Assembly: GCF_932294415.1 (NCBI RefSeq)
Contig: NC_065538.1
Span: 52,736,343-52,800,342, forward strand
Source: Quercus robur
Taxonomy: Eukaryota; Streptophyta; Magnoliopsida; Fagales; Fagaceae
Direction of reading: 5' to 3'
Length of the DNA: 64,000 bases
Shown: in pieces, positions 9,901-22,851 of the stretch
How the letters are laid out: the number at the start of each line of letters is the position of its first letter
Position numbering within the stretch: position 1 is the stretch's first letter
Made by a program: the position numbers and the translations under genes
The notes under the pieces: generated by a model
Seen by the model: only the letters and a program-made list of their open reading frames with translations
What the model was told of the DNA's origin: nothing
Databases searched by the model: none

Positions 9901-10938
9901 TTACTGTTGTGAAAGTTGGAGTGATGGTTACCTACAACATAGGAACTGGACTTGTGGTTGCTCGTAGAGAAGATGGTTCATGGTCTCCTCCATCTGCCAT
10001 TTCTACATTTGGTATGGGTTGGGGGGCTCAGGTGAGCTAATTCATCTATAATAACTTTGAAATAAATTCTTTTTATCTGTTCCAAGTTATATGAAATGGA
10101 AGCAAACTGTATCAACATGTTACAAGCAATAGTCGTTGTATGTTCTTCACTTATAAAAAAAATTGTCATTGTATGTTCTTTTACCAGATTCTTCAAGGCA
10201 AACAATATTAAAAAATTTGAACAGCCTCAAATTTTGTTCTGTGCATATGTCAATTGACTATTTATCCAAAATAGATATTTATCTCATGTTTAAAATTCAA
10301 GCCTGCGTTCGCGTATGCATTCACCTATATGCATCTGCGGGAAAACTTTCTTATGCCTTGATCTCATTATGTATGAGTTCTCTTTTCTTCTGTAAAATTT
10401 GAAAACCTCATTTTCTTTTTCTTATAGGCCGGAGGGGAGTTGACAGACTTCATAATTGTGTTGAGAACAACTGATGCCGTCAAGACATTTAGCGGTAATG
10501 TCCATCTTTCAATTGGAGCTGGTTTGAGTGCAGCAGTGGGAAATGTAGGAAGGGCAGCTGAAGCTGATCTACGAGCTGGTGATGGCGGATATGCTGCTTG
10601 TTATACATACAGCTGCAGTAAAGGTGCATTTCATTCTAAATTGTGCATGCATCTGTTGAAAGCTAATTACAGTTCCTCTTTGTTTCCACTTTTCATATTT
10701 TTAGGTAGTTCCTTCTTTGTACTTGCAGAATTTGATTGTCTTTGAACATGCAGGTGCATTCGTTGGTTGTTCCTTTGAAGGGAGTCTTGTCACCACACGA
10801 ACAAAGGAGAATTCTCGTTTCTATGGCAGCCAGTCATTGAACTCATTAGATATACTTCTTGGCTCCCTGCCAAGGCCTCCTGCAGCTGCCATCCTCTATA
10901 ATGCTCTTGCCGATATATATCAGAAATTTGAGTGGTGA
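6953..10938 (+). CDS. FYVE zinc finger and SYLF domain protein (five exons)
   Basis: Exons are 6953-7093, 7746-8660, 9843-10031, 10428-10623 and 10754-10938. All junctions are GT-AG and in phase, giving 541 residues. The N-terminal 230 residues are polar, then acidic with a Trp-rich patch. The FYVE finger spans about 232-300 and has all three signatures: WLPD, RHHCRFCG at 255-262 and RVC before the last CxxC. Eight Cys/His ligands are visible, so it should bind PtdIns3P on endosomal membranes. Exons 3-5 encode the SYLF (DUF500) domain, about 353-541, starting VPEKKIPDAILRQAKG and ending DIYQKFEW. SYLF folds bind phosphoinositides and actin-related partners. The FYVE-SYLF order matches Arabidopsis proteins such as At3g43230 and At1g29800, as I recall. 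Intron 2 (1182 bp) holds three transposon relics. No lesion is seen. Confidence 0.93.
8690..9250 (-). mobile_element. LINE relic (zf-RVT region) in intron 2
   Basis: Read on the minus strand, the intron contains FVWTATLEKTLTVDNLVKR, a broken CCMCK cysteine motif, then WCEMGSSLISQFLLRF and a CGLFEGKEIGGWD-like stretch. This is the zf-RVT zinc-binding domain that follows reverse transcriptase in plant L1-type LINEs. Several stops and frame changes show an old dead copy, antisense to the host gene. Confidence 0.6.
9258..9385 (+). mobile_element. tRNA-derived SINE in intron 2
   Basis: It has a box A-like CTCTAACTCAACTGACACCT and a box B GGTTGTGGGTTCAAGACC, with typical spacing. The body continues to about 9385. 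The ends and target duplication were not resolved. Confidence 0.5.
9618..9722 (+). mobile_element. tRNA-derived SINE with 16-bp target duplication
   Basis: Box A is TAGCTTAGCTAACACC and box B is GAGTTCAAATCCCCC; the element ends in an A-rich tail near 9715-9721. It is flanked by perfect direct repeats TTAATTTCTTGTGTTA at 9602-9617 and 9723-9738. The duplication fixes both ends and proves retroposition into this intron. Confidence 0.85.
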
Positions 10939-11418
10939 TTGGATGGAGTTGGCGATAAACTTCTTTACCAACTTTCAGCAGTGATCAATATCAATCTGAA
11001 GCATTTTAGTTTGTACAGGTTCTTTGCTGCCATTCTTTGCGCATGTAAAGCAATAATCAGGTGATGTATAGAACGTTTATGGAGAATTTGTGAAAATTAC
11101 AAAAAAGAGGAGAAAAAACTAGTTCCATGCATCAATGCAATGTATGATTAATGACAAGTACTTGGTGGAACAACTTATGTCTGCCTAAAATTGTATATAA
11201 TTACTTGAATTGTTGAACAGATTGTGATTTATTACAAGAACATAAAAATTAGTTAAGTTCTAGTGTGTCTCATGGCTCCAACTCTCGCCCTATAATTAGG
11301 GTAATTTGAGGCCTTCTGCGGGAATGCACTCCCCTTGTTCTTCCTCCTTTTTAATTTTTAATTTTTAAAGTGAATTGAAAATAGGAAAGGAGAGTGGAAG
11401 AAAACCAAAATATAATTA
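10939..11418. other. 3' flank of the FYVE-SYLF gene
   Basis: The likely 3' UTR and downstream spacer; A-rich and without a further coding frame. Confidence 0.4.
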
Positions 11419-11628
11419 GTGTGCATTTGCATAGCGGCCAGTGTGCGTTTGCATTTTTGGTTGGGTCTCACGGCATTATTCATGATCCAACCAAAAACAC
11501 AAAAACGCGCATATCAATGCATTTTTGGGTTCCACAACATTATTCACACATTTAAAAATTATTTTGCTACAGTGTTTTCAGTAATAAGTTTTTAGTTTTT
11601 AGCAAATAAGTGGTATCTAAACACACCC
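11419..11628. mobile_element. TTA-target MITE (PIF/Harbinger-like), 210 bp
   Basis: Flanked by TTA at 11416-11418 and 11629-11631. The termini are GTGTGCATTTGCATA and, on the other strand, GGGTGTGTTTAGATACC. Internal GGTCTCACGGCATTATTCA, TTGCTACAGTGTTTTC and similar blocks are shared with the copies at 48145 and 53956. It has no coding capacity; TSD and TIR type fit the Tourist group. Confidence 0.7.
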
Positions 11629-11631
11629 TTA

Positions 11632-13156
11632 GTACATTTTGGACACGTTTCTCTCTTCCTCTCTACTTTTCCCATCTTGCTTTATCCAAACATAGGTACA
11701 TTTTTCAAGAAACATATCTAGCGTATATTTTTGATATGACTGTAATAATGTTCAATAAAATACAGCTTTCCAAGTATTACCAAACAATACTTGGGTAAGC
11801 ATTTCCATGAAGCAAACAAAACATGCATCTATGCACTTTACTAGTTCATTTTACGAAGGCAGCACGCGAAATCGGGGTAAGAATATCCATTGAACCGAGC
11901 TATATTGCCATATTGTGGGTTTTCGGCATTTGAACCTGTGGACGGTATTGTGCATATATAGGAAGATCTTGTACAACTGAATGGAACAAGGGAACAGACA
12001 ATTTTAAATTTTCACTGCAATAAATAGAATAATAAGGAAATAAAAAGGCTAAGAAGATGCCAAAGCCTGCCCCCACTTTCTTCTTCTTTCTATCTTTCTT
12101 TCTTTTTTTTTTTCTTTTTTTTTTTAATTATATTTATTTCAGCAAAGCCTACCCCACTTGACATCATTTTTAAATAAAATAGATTACGCAAAGAAAAGCC
12201 TACCAGCCTTCGTAATGACATCATTTTTAATATATTCTTGATGATCCAATTCAAGATTATTTTGTTCCATAAATAAAATTTAAAAAAATATATTCAAGAT
12301 TGTCTTGAAACTGTGTAAGGGCAGCTAAACCATATTGACTTTAAGGGCAGTAAACCAACCGATATTTGTCAACAAATATAAAATGTTTGAGTTTGGCTTG
12401 AGGTTGAACTAAGTCTAGAAACTATGTTTGAGCTTAAGCTTGTTAAATAGTTCAATAGTTTGAACTCAGTTTGGTTTAACTTGATTCATTAGTTACAGAG
12501 CTCAAGTTCAATATCAAGCTTTTGAGCTCGAGATACAATACAAGTATATTATCAAACTTATATTAAGCATATTATTAAGCCTATTTAATTTAGACATAAG
12601 GTCCTAACTCCCAATTAATTAAAAGTTTAGTAAGATATCAGTTTATTTTTCAAGCTCATAAACCAACCTAAGTTAGGCTTATTTTTTATCAAGCCCTATT
12701 GTTCACGAGCATGTTCATGAACAATTTTTTTTTTTTTTTTTTGCTTAGGCTCGATTTGTTTATTAAATAAACCTAAAATTAAGACTCAAGTTTAACTTGT
12801 TTATAAACAAACAAACAAACATAAATGAGTTTTTTATCAAACCAAGTCCAAGCTATTTATGAACAACTTGGTTCATTTACAACCCTAACTTTCATATTCT
12901 TAATCTCTTTTACTAGGACAGTAAATGAATCAAGTTATTAATCAACAATTTGGGTTTGATTCAAAACTAAACTTATTTATGTTAGTTTATTTAACAAATG
13001 AGAAAACTCAATTCTAAATTTAGGATTAACAATTAAATAAACCAAACTCAAAAATAATAATGTACTCGTGAACAAACTTGAGTATGAGGATTGATTAAAT
13101 TATATATAGTGCTATATTTTTATATGTATAAATGTTTAAAATATACCTATATATAG

Positions 13157-13214
<58 letters not shown>

Positions 13215-14817
13215 ACTTATAAATAGTTGAGATTGGATTGTGCAAGTTTGTTAATAAGTTCAAAATATAACAAATTATTGATAATATAAATAGGTCATTT
13301 TATAGTAAAAATTATATATAATTTATAATAATTAAAAGTTGGTGAATCTAATCTATACAAGTTTATAAACAAAAATCTTTCTATCTAATTAATTTGAATA
13401 ATATAATTTTAATTAGAATTTAATTAATAATTATTAGCATATGTTTGTGAACGGTTAAAAAAATTAAATCATAATATATACTATATACGAGAAAAAAATA
13501 AATTAATCAAGTAATTCGTAAACAAGTTCGAGTTTATTCGACCAAAAAAAAAAAAAAATCAAACTTGAATATGTAATTTTGAGCTAAAGCTCAGCTCATG
13601 TACGTAATAAAACTAAAGGATCAATCTTAAACTTTTAATGATTTGATTCGGCTTGGCTTCTTTACTCTCTGCATTTTACTAGTGTTTTTAAACCCCCAGC
13701 CTTTTTTACTCGTGTGTGTTACTGGACCAAGATGTGTCACCTCCACAGACAAGGAGAACCAAGGGAGGGCTTTTTGTATAGCCCATTAACAAAAGAATAT
13801 GGAAGTGAACCAACCCTTTCTTCTACGCCTGAAAATTATTACCATTAGTATGATGAGCCTGTTCTTTATGGTGGTGCAGTAATTACACTTGGTTCTTTTA
13901 CTTTTTGATCGTGGAGGAGAACTGGAGACCTCGTCTTTGGGCTGGGAAGCTTTAGAGCTTGTTATGGAATGCGTCTGGCATAGATTTCAAGGGTAATGTT
14001 CTTGACATGGATTTAGAGCTTTAAATGCAGCAATTGCATGGCTGTGTTATAGAAAAACCGTTTGTGTTGGTTACGCTAAAAGGACACAAAATACTAGAAG
14101 CATGACACAATGTAGTATTTCTAATGGAGACGTCTAAGAAGTTTATTGTGTTAAATTGTTCCTAAATTTTGTTATTTTACTTCTATTGTGTTATCGTTAG
14201 CTTAAAGGAATTTTATTTATATTCCTAATTAAGGAAAGATTGCCTTATCCATGTCATTTTATTTGGGATATACACACTTTTCAGAGTAGGTAGTCACCTT
14301 AATGTATTCATGGAGATTAACTAACTTATTTCATTAGGAAATCTCTCCATCACCCAAGTGTTCTTCAAATCAATACCCAAGTCGAAAGAGATTCCCCTCA
14401 TGAAAGTTTTTCCTCCAGTCAATGAAAAGACCTGAAATGCAGACCCACCGGTTCCCTTCACAAGTTACTACCGTTGTGCGAAGACAATTTTAGTCATCAT
14501 CTCCCATATGTCAAAAAGGGAATCCATGCACTAAATTCCATTATTATATATCTAGTGAAAACTACAGTCAAACTAATCTTTCTTTTATTTCTTTTTTTTT
14601 TTTTTTGGCTGAGTGCAGTCAAAATAATCTGGGAACACCTATCTTCCCTCAAGATTCCTTTTCCACTAAAATAGAGTTGACAATTTTCCATTCATTGCAA
14701 GATGTATCATGTCATGTTTGATTATAATTCACAAGTCCTATTCAGTTTTCAAAGCCTGTCACACAGACAGGAAATATCAAAGCAACTTACAAAAATTACA
14801 AAGCATTCTCACATTGC

Positions 14818-14852
<35 letters not shown>

Positions 14853-15377
14853 ACGCCATTAATTGCACTAGTGTAGTTAGTAACTCCATAATCATTCAGT
14901 TAATCTTGACATCCAAAATCCCTTTCAATCACAAACATGAAATCACTCCAGCAACCAACAAGAAATCCATAAACGAAACTTCCTCTCTAAGAAAAAATGA
15001 AAAAAGAAAATTAGAAGAAAGAATTGAACTGAAGGGGCAAAGCACCACCATGAACTATTTATAATTTAATTTTTTGTTCTCTATTTTTATGGATGAAGGG
15101 GGAACAGAAAATGGATGGAAAAACTAGAAAAGAAGCTGCTCCTACTCACTGTACTTCTAACTGGCATGCCTTGCCAATGGAAACAACCAGGGACATGGGA
15201 CTTGAATTTTGCACAAGAAGGAAGACCCAAACCAAGAGACCAATGGATAATTTGCACTACCAACTTCTGTTGAGCCTCTCTACCTGCACCACCAAAACAA
15301 TCATTAATATACAAAAAAGGAGGTAAACAAGGGATCATTCCACAGCTGTATCCATTTAGCCACAAATCTATTCCAAG
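11632..15377. other. Long gene-free spacer with diverged repeats
   Basis: No host coding frame was found. The 12380-13690 part is rich in degenerate AACTTGAG/GAGCTCAAG/AACAAACTTG-type words on both strands, as in an old DNA transposon family; related sequence recurs at about 25580-25780. A (TA)n(GA)n microsatellite lies at 13158-13212 and a (GA)n run at 14818-14849. The last 300 bases probably include the 3' UTR of the minus-strand BEH4-like gene. Confidence 0.45.
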
Positions 15378-18300
15378 TTACCTAGTTCTAGAGCTCCCAA
15401 GTGTAAGTTCAAGATCATCAGATACACATTCCTCATGGATCCTTTCTCCTTCCCAGGGCTTCACCAATCCAGTTGTATTACTTCCAAATGCAAATTCAGC
15501 AGCAATCCCATCTGACATTGGAACGTCTGAGGTGTGATCAATGCCTGCAGGTATTGCAGGAGAGCATGTGCCACTCTGCCCAGGAGTCCACATCCGAGAC
15601 CCTCCACCTGAGAAAGCCTCCTCCATAAATCCAAATGGGTTTGGTGATACAAGACTAAATGTGGGAGATGATGGCCCGCTTTGGGGAATTTGGATACCAG
15701 CAAGCCACCGTGAATCAGGCAGGCCCTGACGGCCAGGACTTGGAGGGGTAGACGAGGGCAGGAAAGAATAGTGTTGCCCAGCCCATGATGGGGCAACAGT
15801 TGGATCATCCCAGTCATTTTTGGTTCTGGGAGTTCGGGCTGTTGGGGAGCTCAATGGAGGGGTGACTGGAGCACTTATGGAACCTCCATGGACATTAAGA
15901 TGGTAGGGGAGCTTGGATGATGCTGATGATGAGCTTGATGAAAGATTTTTCAGCCATGGGATGAGCGAATCGGCATCAGCATTACCCTTGGCATTGGCAG
16001 CATAACGTGAAGAGACTGGGCTTGGGAAGGAAGATGAGCCAGGACTTGGATTGTAAGATGCACATGGGCTCGGTTGGTAGGATGAGCATGGACTTGCAGA
16101 AGTAGATCCACCCATAATGTCCATTCGATCAACAGGTTTGCATCCCTGCACAAAAGCAAAAAGTCTTATTGTTGCTGATGACTGTCAAAGCAAATAATTC
16201 AAAATTGTTTAAAAGTCTGCTAAAGAGAATTAAGATACACGACAAATAGTAATACCTAAAACTACAAAACATGAAAAATGACTTGGTCCAGAGGACAAAA
16301 GTATGAATGAGAGAATCTGTACACTCAAGATGGCTCTAGAGAAAGCCTTTACTGTCTTTCCACAATAGCAAAGAAGAGTAGCTCCAAAAATCCAAATCCA
16401 CAGAGGAAGAGGGGTGTGGTAGAAGATCCTACCAAGGGTTCTTTTGATACTACCACATGATCCTTCTGTATAAGATTGCCTATGCTCTCAGGCTGAGAGC
16501 CAAAATCTTGGAGATAGATTACCTAGATTCTCTTGTGTCTTGTGGTGTACGTGTCCTAAATGCATGTCATGTTCTTTTCTTACCCTCTCAGATTGTGAGG
16601 TTAGCTGTATTGTTGCCTCTTAAATGTACCCCTTGACAAAAGGATTAGGTGTATTGGGGATTATCAAAAATAAAAAGGTGTATTGGGTGCATTAGGAATA
16701 GGGCTCCCTAATGCTTGTTTTCAACTTAGTTGTAAATCTTCTCCCTTATTTTGGTAATATAACTTACCCCCAGCCCCCAACACACGCACACACACACACA
16801 CACACACAAAACACACACACACACACACACACAAAGACATGAAAATGAAGTTGCAGAGATCCAAGCATGACTTCTAAATTGCAAATTAAAAACAAAATAT
16901 TTTCTATGCACCACGATTTTTTATTTTTCTTTTAGCTGAGAGTTACTTGAACATGGTTCATGATAGCTTTGATTGTGCCACTCATGAGTGTAAGAATTTT
17001 CTAATAATGCCCCTCTCCCTTCCTTTTCTAATGCTTGTGTAACAGATGTTGATGGATTGAAAGTTCTGATCCTCAACAAAACAAATTACAAATGAAATGA
17101 TCATGTCAATGGCAAAAACACTATCAAATTATCACTCAGCCTTTGTCTGGGTCAAAATTAAACCATCATGAAGGCTAGAAGCATTTGAACATCCCATAGA
17201 ATTTCGATTAACCCTTTGCTTTATATATTTCTTTGATTAAACTTATCTTTCTAATTGAAGCTATTTACTCCAAGCAGAAGGGGCAGGGACTATTATAATG
17301 AACGGTAACAACACAATTGGAAGTAAAAGTATAATGCAGATTTTTCTATATATAAGAAATTATATTAATTAAGTATAGAACCGAAAGTATAAGTATAGAA
17401 CTGAAAGTATAATGCACCTTACAATGAACTCCTACTTTCAGTAATACGGTGAGACCAACTACCCAAAATTTCCTTTTTCAAACTGGACTTGCACCTTAAA
17501 ATGCAAAACAAACCAAAATGGGATTATTCAATAAAATGCGCCTAAAGGATTCAGAAGGGCAGGATCCCCAAGTGATTGAACAAAGTATATTAATAAGAGA
17601 AACATTTAAAGATCACATTGTGATCACCTACTGTCTCATTTTGGTACCAAGACCCTCGTATCATCATTTCATCACTCTCAAAACAGTAAAAGCATAATTC
17701 TGCTCATCCTATGCCTCCAATCAAAAATTAATTTCTGGGGTTTTCTCCAAACACTTAAACCACCCTTTAACACACCCTGATTGTTCTACCATTTAACATT
17801 ATTCCTCCCAGTACATTGCACCAAGCTATGTTTAGTCCAAGTTCAGAAGGGTCAAAACAACCCAAGATTAGAATAGAGAGCATTAACTGCAACAATAGTA
17901 TTTAAAGGCATAATGGCAATAATGTAGATTGCAACCAATACCAAATATCTTTCCTCAATGTCAACAATTGTGTGCTTACAACAGACAAGCTATCCATCAC
18001 CATGTTCCTTAATCAAAAACACCCCCCGCCAGCCACTGCACGACACGCTTTTACTACCTAAAAAAAGTAAAGGCACGATGGCAATTATGTAATTGCAACC
18101 AGACCAAATCCTTTTCTTAATGTCAAACAATTCACAATTGTGTGTTTATATCAGACACGCTAGCTAGCTAGCTTGTAGACTTGTAGTAACTTGTTGCTCA
18201 ACCTTAATAATAAAAATAAAAATAAAATAAAAAAAACACCCACCAATTCATTAATTAAAAAAAAAAGGGAATCCAAGGAAAATTTCACTTTAATTAACAA

Positions 18301-19151
18301 TAATTAATGAGAGTAAACAAACTTTTTTTCATTAATAATCTATCATTAACAACACTATCTGGGCCCCCCCACACCATCAAATGCCATGCTCACAATCAAG
18401 TGTTACTCGTACATATTACCCCGGGAATCTAGGATAATTAATTACCCACTAAACAAAAGCTAGATTAGATCCCTAATTTCCTCGTTCCTGATTGGTCACA
18501 GAGAAAACCCATTACCGCATTAAAATAACAGCAATACCCCTGCGCACGTGCCCAGTTGCAGTGGCAGATTCGGAAGGTTAACGGTAAATTAATGTAGCCG
18601 AGGGAAAAGTAATTTCACGAGAACCGCACAAAGTGCTCGGATATCTGGGGGGATTTTGGTACATGTGATTGAAAATATATATTTTGTTGTTTTATAAAAA
18701 TGCGTGAAATTATTTGTGATTGAAAAATATGTGAAATTGTGTGTAATGTTATTTAAAAACTGAAATCATATATTTGTATGCCAAACAGCTCTTAATATCC
18801 GAAAAAGGAAAACCGGACCAGACTGAAAAAAAAAAAAAAAAAACACAAACATGACGAGACTACCCTTCCAACATAGTCACAGCCACAGGCACTGGAAAAA
18901 AAGGAAAGTTACAAAAAAAAAAAAGAGGAAACATTCAGTTGCATTAAAGCAGAGATAGTTGTGGTCATAAACTGACGAAACTACCCTTGAAAAGTAGTAG
19001 TCGCTGAATATTCGGTTGTTTGACCGGGGGGCATTTTCGTCCTTCAGAGAAAGTTCCTGCCCGGTCTGTCTCAGATTCTCAGGGTATTGTTTGTTCATCG
19101 AATCTTAAAATTCTTGCGCTTAGCGATAAAGAAAGAGAAGAAAAACTAACA

Positions 19152-19186
<35 letters not shown>

Positions 19187-19595
19187 ATCTGTATCGTACC
19201 GCCAGTACATACATACAATCAATCACAGCCGTCGATCACGTTAGATCAGGTGGATTATCAGTAATCTGACACCACCGACGCTGGCGCTCGTTTATCTGAG
19301 CTCTACAGTACTTTGCTAACGTGCGCGCATAAACATACCGAGAAAAAAAAAGTAGAGGAAGAAGAAGAAACTTGTGTACCTTTCGGTATGTGGTGCCGTC
19401 TTCTTCGACGGTCCAACCGGCCTCGTTGCAGAGAGCTTTGAGGACCTCGTTGTTGTCGCAGTGCTTCGGGAGCTTGTAGTTACCGTACATTCTCAGACCT
19501 GCGTAGATCTTCGCCGCGATCGCTCGCCTCCTCCTCTCTCTCCTCTTGTTGTTTTCTCTCTCCTTCCACGTCGGCATTCTCGTCCCCGACGTCAT
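15378..19595 (-). CDS. BEH4: BES1/BZR1 family transcription factor, BEH4-like (two exons)
   Basis: Exon 1 is 19595-19380 (72 codons) and exon 2 is 16145-15378; the AAG|GTACAC and CAG|GGATGC junctions are in phase 0, giving 327 residues. The ATG at 19595 ([12 protein letters not shown]) matches family starts; the six codons above it begin with GTG. Residues 1-82 are the atypical bHLH-like DNA-binding domain ([17 protein letters not shown], then [20 protein letters not shown]) that binds BRRE and G-box/E-box DNA in brassinosteroid-regulated promoters. Exon 2 is Ser/Pro-rich with many S/T-x3-S/T sites expected for GSK3 (BIN2) kinases, the [18 protein letters not shown] block, the [15 protein letters not shown] block and a C-terminal EAR-type LELTL at about 317-321. 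All family landmarks are intact. The 3234-bp intron contains simple repeats and a local duplication. BEH4 is chosen by its ending and middle motifs; BEH3 is the main alternative. Confidence 0.93.
16780..16832. repeat. (CA)n microsatellite in the BEH4-like intron
   Basis: An interrupted (CA)n tract; it would be a polymorphic marker inside the intron. Confidence 0.9.
17903..18240. repeat. Diverged local tandem duplication in the intron
   Basis: The unit starting TAAAGGCATAATGGCAATAA at 17903 recurs at 18068 as TAAAGGCACGATGGCAATTA. Both continue through GCAACCA, a TCAATGTCAA-type block, CACAATTGTGTG-type words, and end near AAAACACCC. Confidence 0.65.
19153..19184. repeat. (CT)n microsatellite in the BEH4-like intron
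   Basis: A pure (CT)n run in the 5' part of the intron, about 200 bp inside the donor site. CT-rich tracts are common near plant transcription starts, but here it is intronic. Confidence 0.85.
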
Positions 19596-20110
19596 TTTCC
19601 ACTCCTCCTCCACGATTTTAAACTAGCTCGAACTTGAAGAAGATGAAGAAGAAAACCAACAAACCTGCTTCACATAACACTGATGAAAAATTTTCCCAGA
19701 GAAAATTCCAATGATTCTCGGGAACCAAACGGAAAATCAGAGTAAAACAAGGTTGGCGCTTTTTTCTTTTTTTTTTTTTTTTTTTTTTTTTCTTCCTTAG
19801 TCCGGTCAGAGAGAGTGGTTAAATAAAGACTAAAGAGAAATAGGGAGTTTTGAGGCAGGTGAGCTAAATAAGAGGGAATGATTGTAATTGGCCCATGGAT
19901 ATTCGCTAAATTTACGAGAGTGCCACTACAACACAACAGGCTTTTTGTTCCGGAATCACGGGACTAACACGTGTTTAGGCTTTTTATAAAGAGAGAGAGA
20001 GTGAGGGTGGCATGATGTGGGACGAGACGGCGTCGTTTTTGATGGGAGTAAAGGTGTGGTTAAAGCCTTAAAGGGGAGGGGAGGGTAATTTGGGGAATTG
20101 CATGAAAAAA
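19596..20110 (-). promoter_or_regulatory. Leader and promoter of the BEH4-like gene, with a G-box
   Basis: The DNA before the ATG (reading leftward) has a T-run at 19766-19791 and a palindromic G-box core CACGTG at 19968-19973, about 375 bp upstream. BZR1-family proteins and bHLH/bZIP factors bind such sites, so self-regulation is possible, but this is inference from one motif. Confidence 0.4.
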
Positions 20111-21149
20111 AATTAAAGGGATAAGGCTATGATTAGTCTTCTCATAATGGAAAATCAAGAGGAAGATTTCTTTGTACACCACTAAAATTCCAAACGGTCA
20201 ATTTCACACCCCCACAAGAAAAGTTTGAAAATACTACTAATTAAAATCAAATCAAACGGTCAAAATTTGTTTTTAGGGATGGTGGATTGGACACAAGTAA
20301 TTAAAGCTACTTATATATAATAAGTTAAGTTTGGCTTGGGTTGGTTTGGACCATATAATCGGATACAAAGAAGTCCAACAAAATATTTTTCTTGTGCTGA
20401 ATCTCATTTGCACCAAATTGTAGCCTAACATATTAAATAACAAGCCTAATAAAGTTTAATTTCGATTCTACACACAAAAAAAAAAAAAAAATGGTAAAAA
20501 TAATTGTACTAATTTTCGCATTGGTAGCTGGATCAGACTGATCAGAGTCACCAGACTGTCCCTTACATCCTCCCAAAAACAAAAGAATCATGTGTGCATG
20601 TAGTGTCCATTCCAAGTGATTCGAAAGGGTTATTTGGCAGTAGCAAATTAAATACTAAAATCATGTACCATACATTTTACAATACTTTAACTACCTTCAT
20701 GCAAAAGATTGAGTTTTTTTTTTTTTTTTTAATTGTAATCGATTAGCTTATATTTGGAGAATTGCAAAACATTCAATTAAAGAAATTTACTATATCTTAT
20801 ATCCTATAAAAATAAATAAATAAAACTTGGAAATGAAAGAGCCAAAGTTAATCAAGTGAATCTCCCAATAAAGTAATATGTGACCTCATCCTTAAATACG
20901 GATGGTAGTTCTTCAAGTAATTTAGGTAAAGCAGGGGAGGGTGTGCTTAGAAATTCTAATGGACAGTAGATTAGAAGTTTCTCTTTACAATTTGGTATTA
21001 CAACCAACAATATAACTAAAATATGGTTTGCAAGACACAGATTAGCATGGAATATATATGAGATTTAAATATAATAATCTTCAAATTTATTCAAGTCTTG
21101 TTTTACATTAGCTAACAAAAGATGGTGTTTATGCACTAGATAATAGATA
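20111..21149. other. Gene-free AT-rich spacer
   Basis: A- and T-runs at 20474-20490 and 20715-20731. No coding frame or transposon end was recognised. Confidence 0.4.
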
Positions 21150-21360
21150 TTGCTCCCTTGATATGTGATTGCAAGAATCTCTAGGCTCGCGAATGGATTG
21201 TCCATCCTCATCATCTGTTTTGTGAGGCAAACAACAAAATAGATGGACTAGCTAAAAGGAAAAGCATCTAGCAAAGCAAAATTTTGGAATATAACACATG
21301 CCCAGCTTTTGCGTACGATAGCTACTTAAGGGAGATGTATTAAACTAGGCACTCTTGGAG
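21150..21360 (+). mobile_element. RNase H relic of a non-LTR retrotransposon
   Basis: The plus-strand frame reads WIVHPHHLFCEANNKIDGLA, then after a stop CPAFAYDSYLREMY. This is the C-terminal RNase H pattern (H..REAN..ADxLA, then a PP-x-F..LL.D tail) of plant LINEs. Stops show it is dead, and the rest of the element is not recognisable. Confidence 0.55.
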
Positions 21361-21979
21361 TGTCGGACTGCTACTTGTGTAAACTTATGAACTTTATCTA
21401 AATATTCCTCTTTTGCATTGAATATTTGTTTATTTATTTACTTTTTGCTACTTTTCAATATAGTATGATTCATTAGATTCTTCCTTAATAAATGCATTTG
21501 TGCACTTGTTAACAAAAACCTCTACAATAATCTAAACATTAGCCTGGCTATTAATAATAACAATAACATGGTTAGTTGTCATAACCTAATGGCAGAAGTA
21601 ATTTTCTTTTATATACATATATATAAAATAAGACTAGAGTCATAATATATATCACAATTATTGACATACAATTCGTTAATCTAAAATATATAATAATAGG
21701 TAAAGTAAAGAGAAAATCCAATTAAATTTCAAATTGGAATTCAATTAAAATCTAATTTTGCGTCATGTGTCTCATCTAAAACACACAATGACTGTTAGGG
21801 ATACTCAAGTCAATATGAAATATTTGATTATTTTCTTAATTATGGATTACAATGTGCTCACTAAGACGTATTACAAGGTTCAAATAAGCTCAAAAATTAC
21901 AGACTTAGATAGCTATTCAAGCCTCCAAGACTTGCAAAGTTTGAATCTCTTTAAATTTGAGTATGTTTTATAGTGGCTG
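21361..21979. other. Gene-free AT-rich spacer
   Basis: No feature recognised. Confidence 0.35.
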
Positions 21980-22851
21980 TGTTGGGATACCGGGGAGTAT
22001 TTCTCTTTCTTTTACTACTTTCTCTAAATTTTGATAGAGTTTTCTCAATGATTTTGTTATCGTTCCCTACTGCCCCAGTGCCCCTTCAATGCTGGCTATC
22101 TTCCCCTTTTATAGTGTCATGGTAAGGTTCCAAGGTACCACAAATTTCTCTCTTTTGCTCCCCTAGGCATCAGAGCTTGTGCTGTGCAAGTCACTCAAAA
22201 GGCTGGTCCTTTCCTTATTCCTCATAATTCTCTCCTTTTGGTGCTGTCTCCCTGAAAGTCCCTTGCTGACTTTCCATTCCGAGGTGCCCTTCGATAGCTG
22301 ACCTCAGCTTTTGGCTCCTTACTTTTTTAGCTTTTGGTTATCCCTTTTCTTGTCATTTTTCCCAAGTGGTCGGAATCCTTTCCTACTGGGTTAAAGGTTT
22401 TTCCAGCCACTTCCCCTTATAACTCTTCGTTCTGGCTTCCCTGAAGTACCACCCCCTTTGTTCACGAACGGTGACTTCATGCCTTCTGACTCCTTACTGT
22501 ATCATTGGGTGCTTGAGAAGGATATGTCTGTCCTTTGTTCCTTGTACTTTTTTGGTACTTCCTTTGAGCTGTCTCAATCCTACCTCAGCTGTGCTGCACG
22601 TCCCAAGGATCCCGAGTCTTTGGCAGCCCTTGGGGATCCCGGCCCAGCTCTTTCTGCTGGACTCTCCTCGATCCCCAGATCCTGGTAGGCTAAGCTTTTC
22701 CTTCCGTGGATTTTTGGGCTTTAAATCTTCTGGGCTTACCATCCTTTTCTTTGTGGTGAATTCATCCCTTTTATGATTACTTGTCATGAGGTTGGTCCAT
22801 TTGTGTTATTTCTTTGGGCCTTGGTGTCATGGTTTTTTTTTTACCTCAACA
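21980..22851 (+). mobile_element. LTR-like segment (solo LTR candidate)
   Basis: A C/T-rich block of higher GC stands out from the AT-rich surroundings. It starts TGTTGGGATACCGGGG and can be closed at ACCTCAACA (TGTTG...CAACA), with a TATA-like CCCTTTTATAG at about 22105. These traits suit an LTR, but I could not find a matching 5-bp target duplication, so the ends are tentative. Confidence 0.35.
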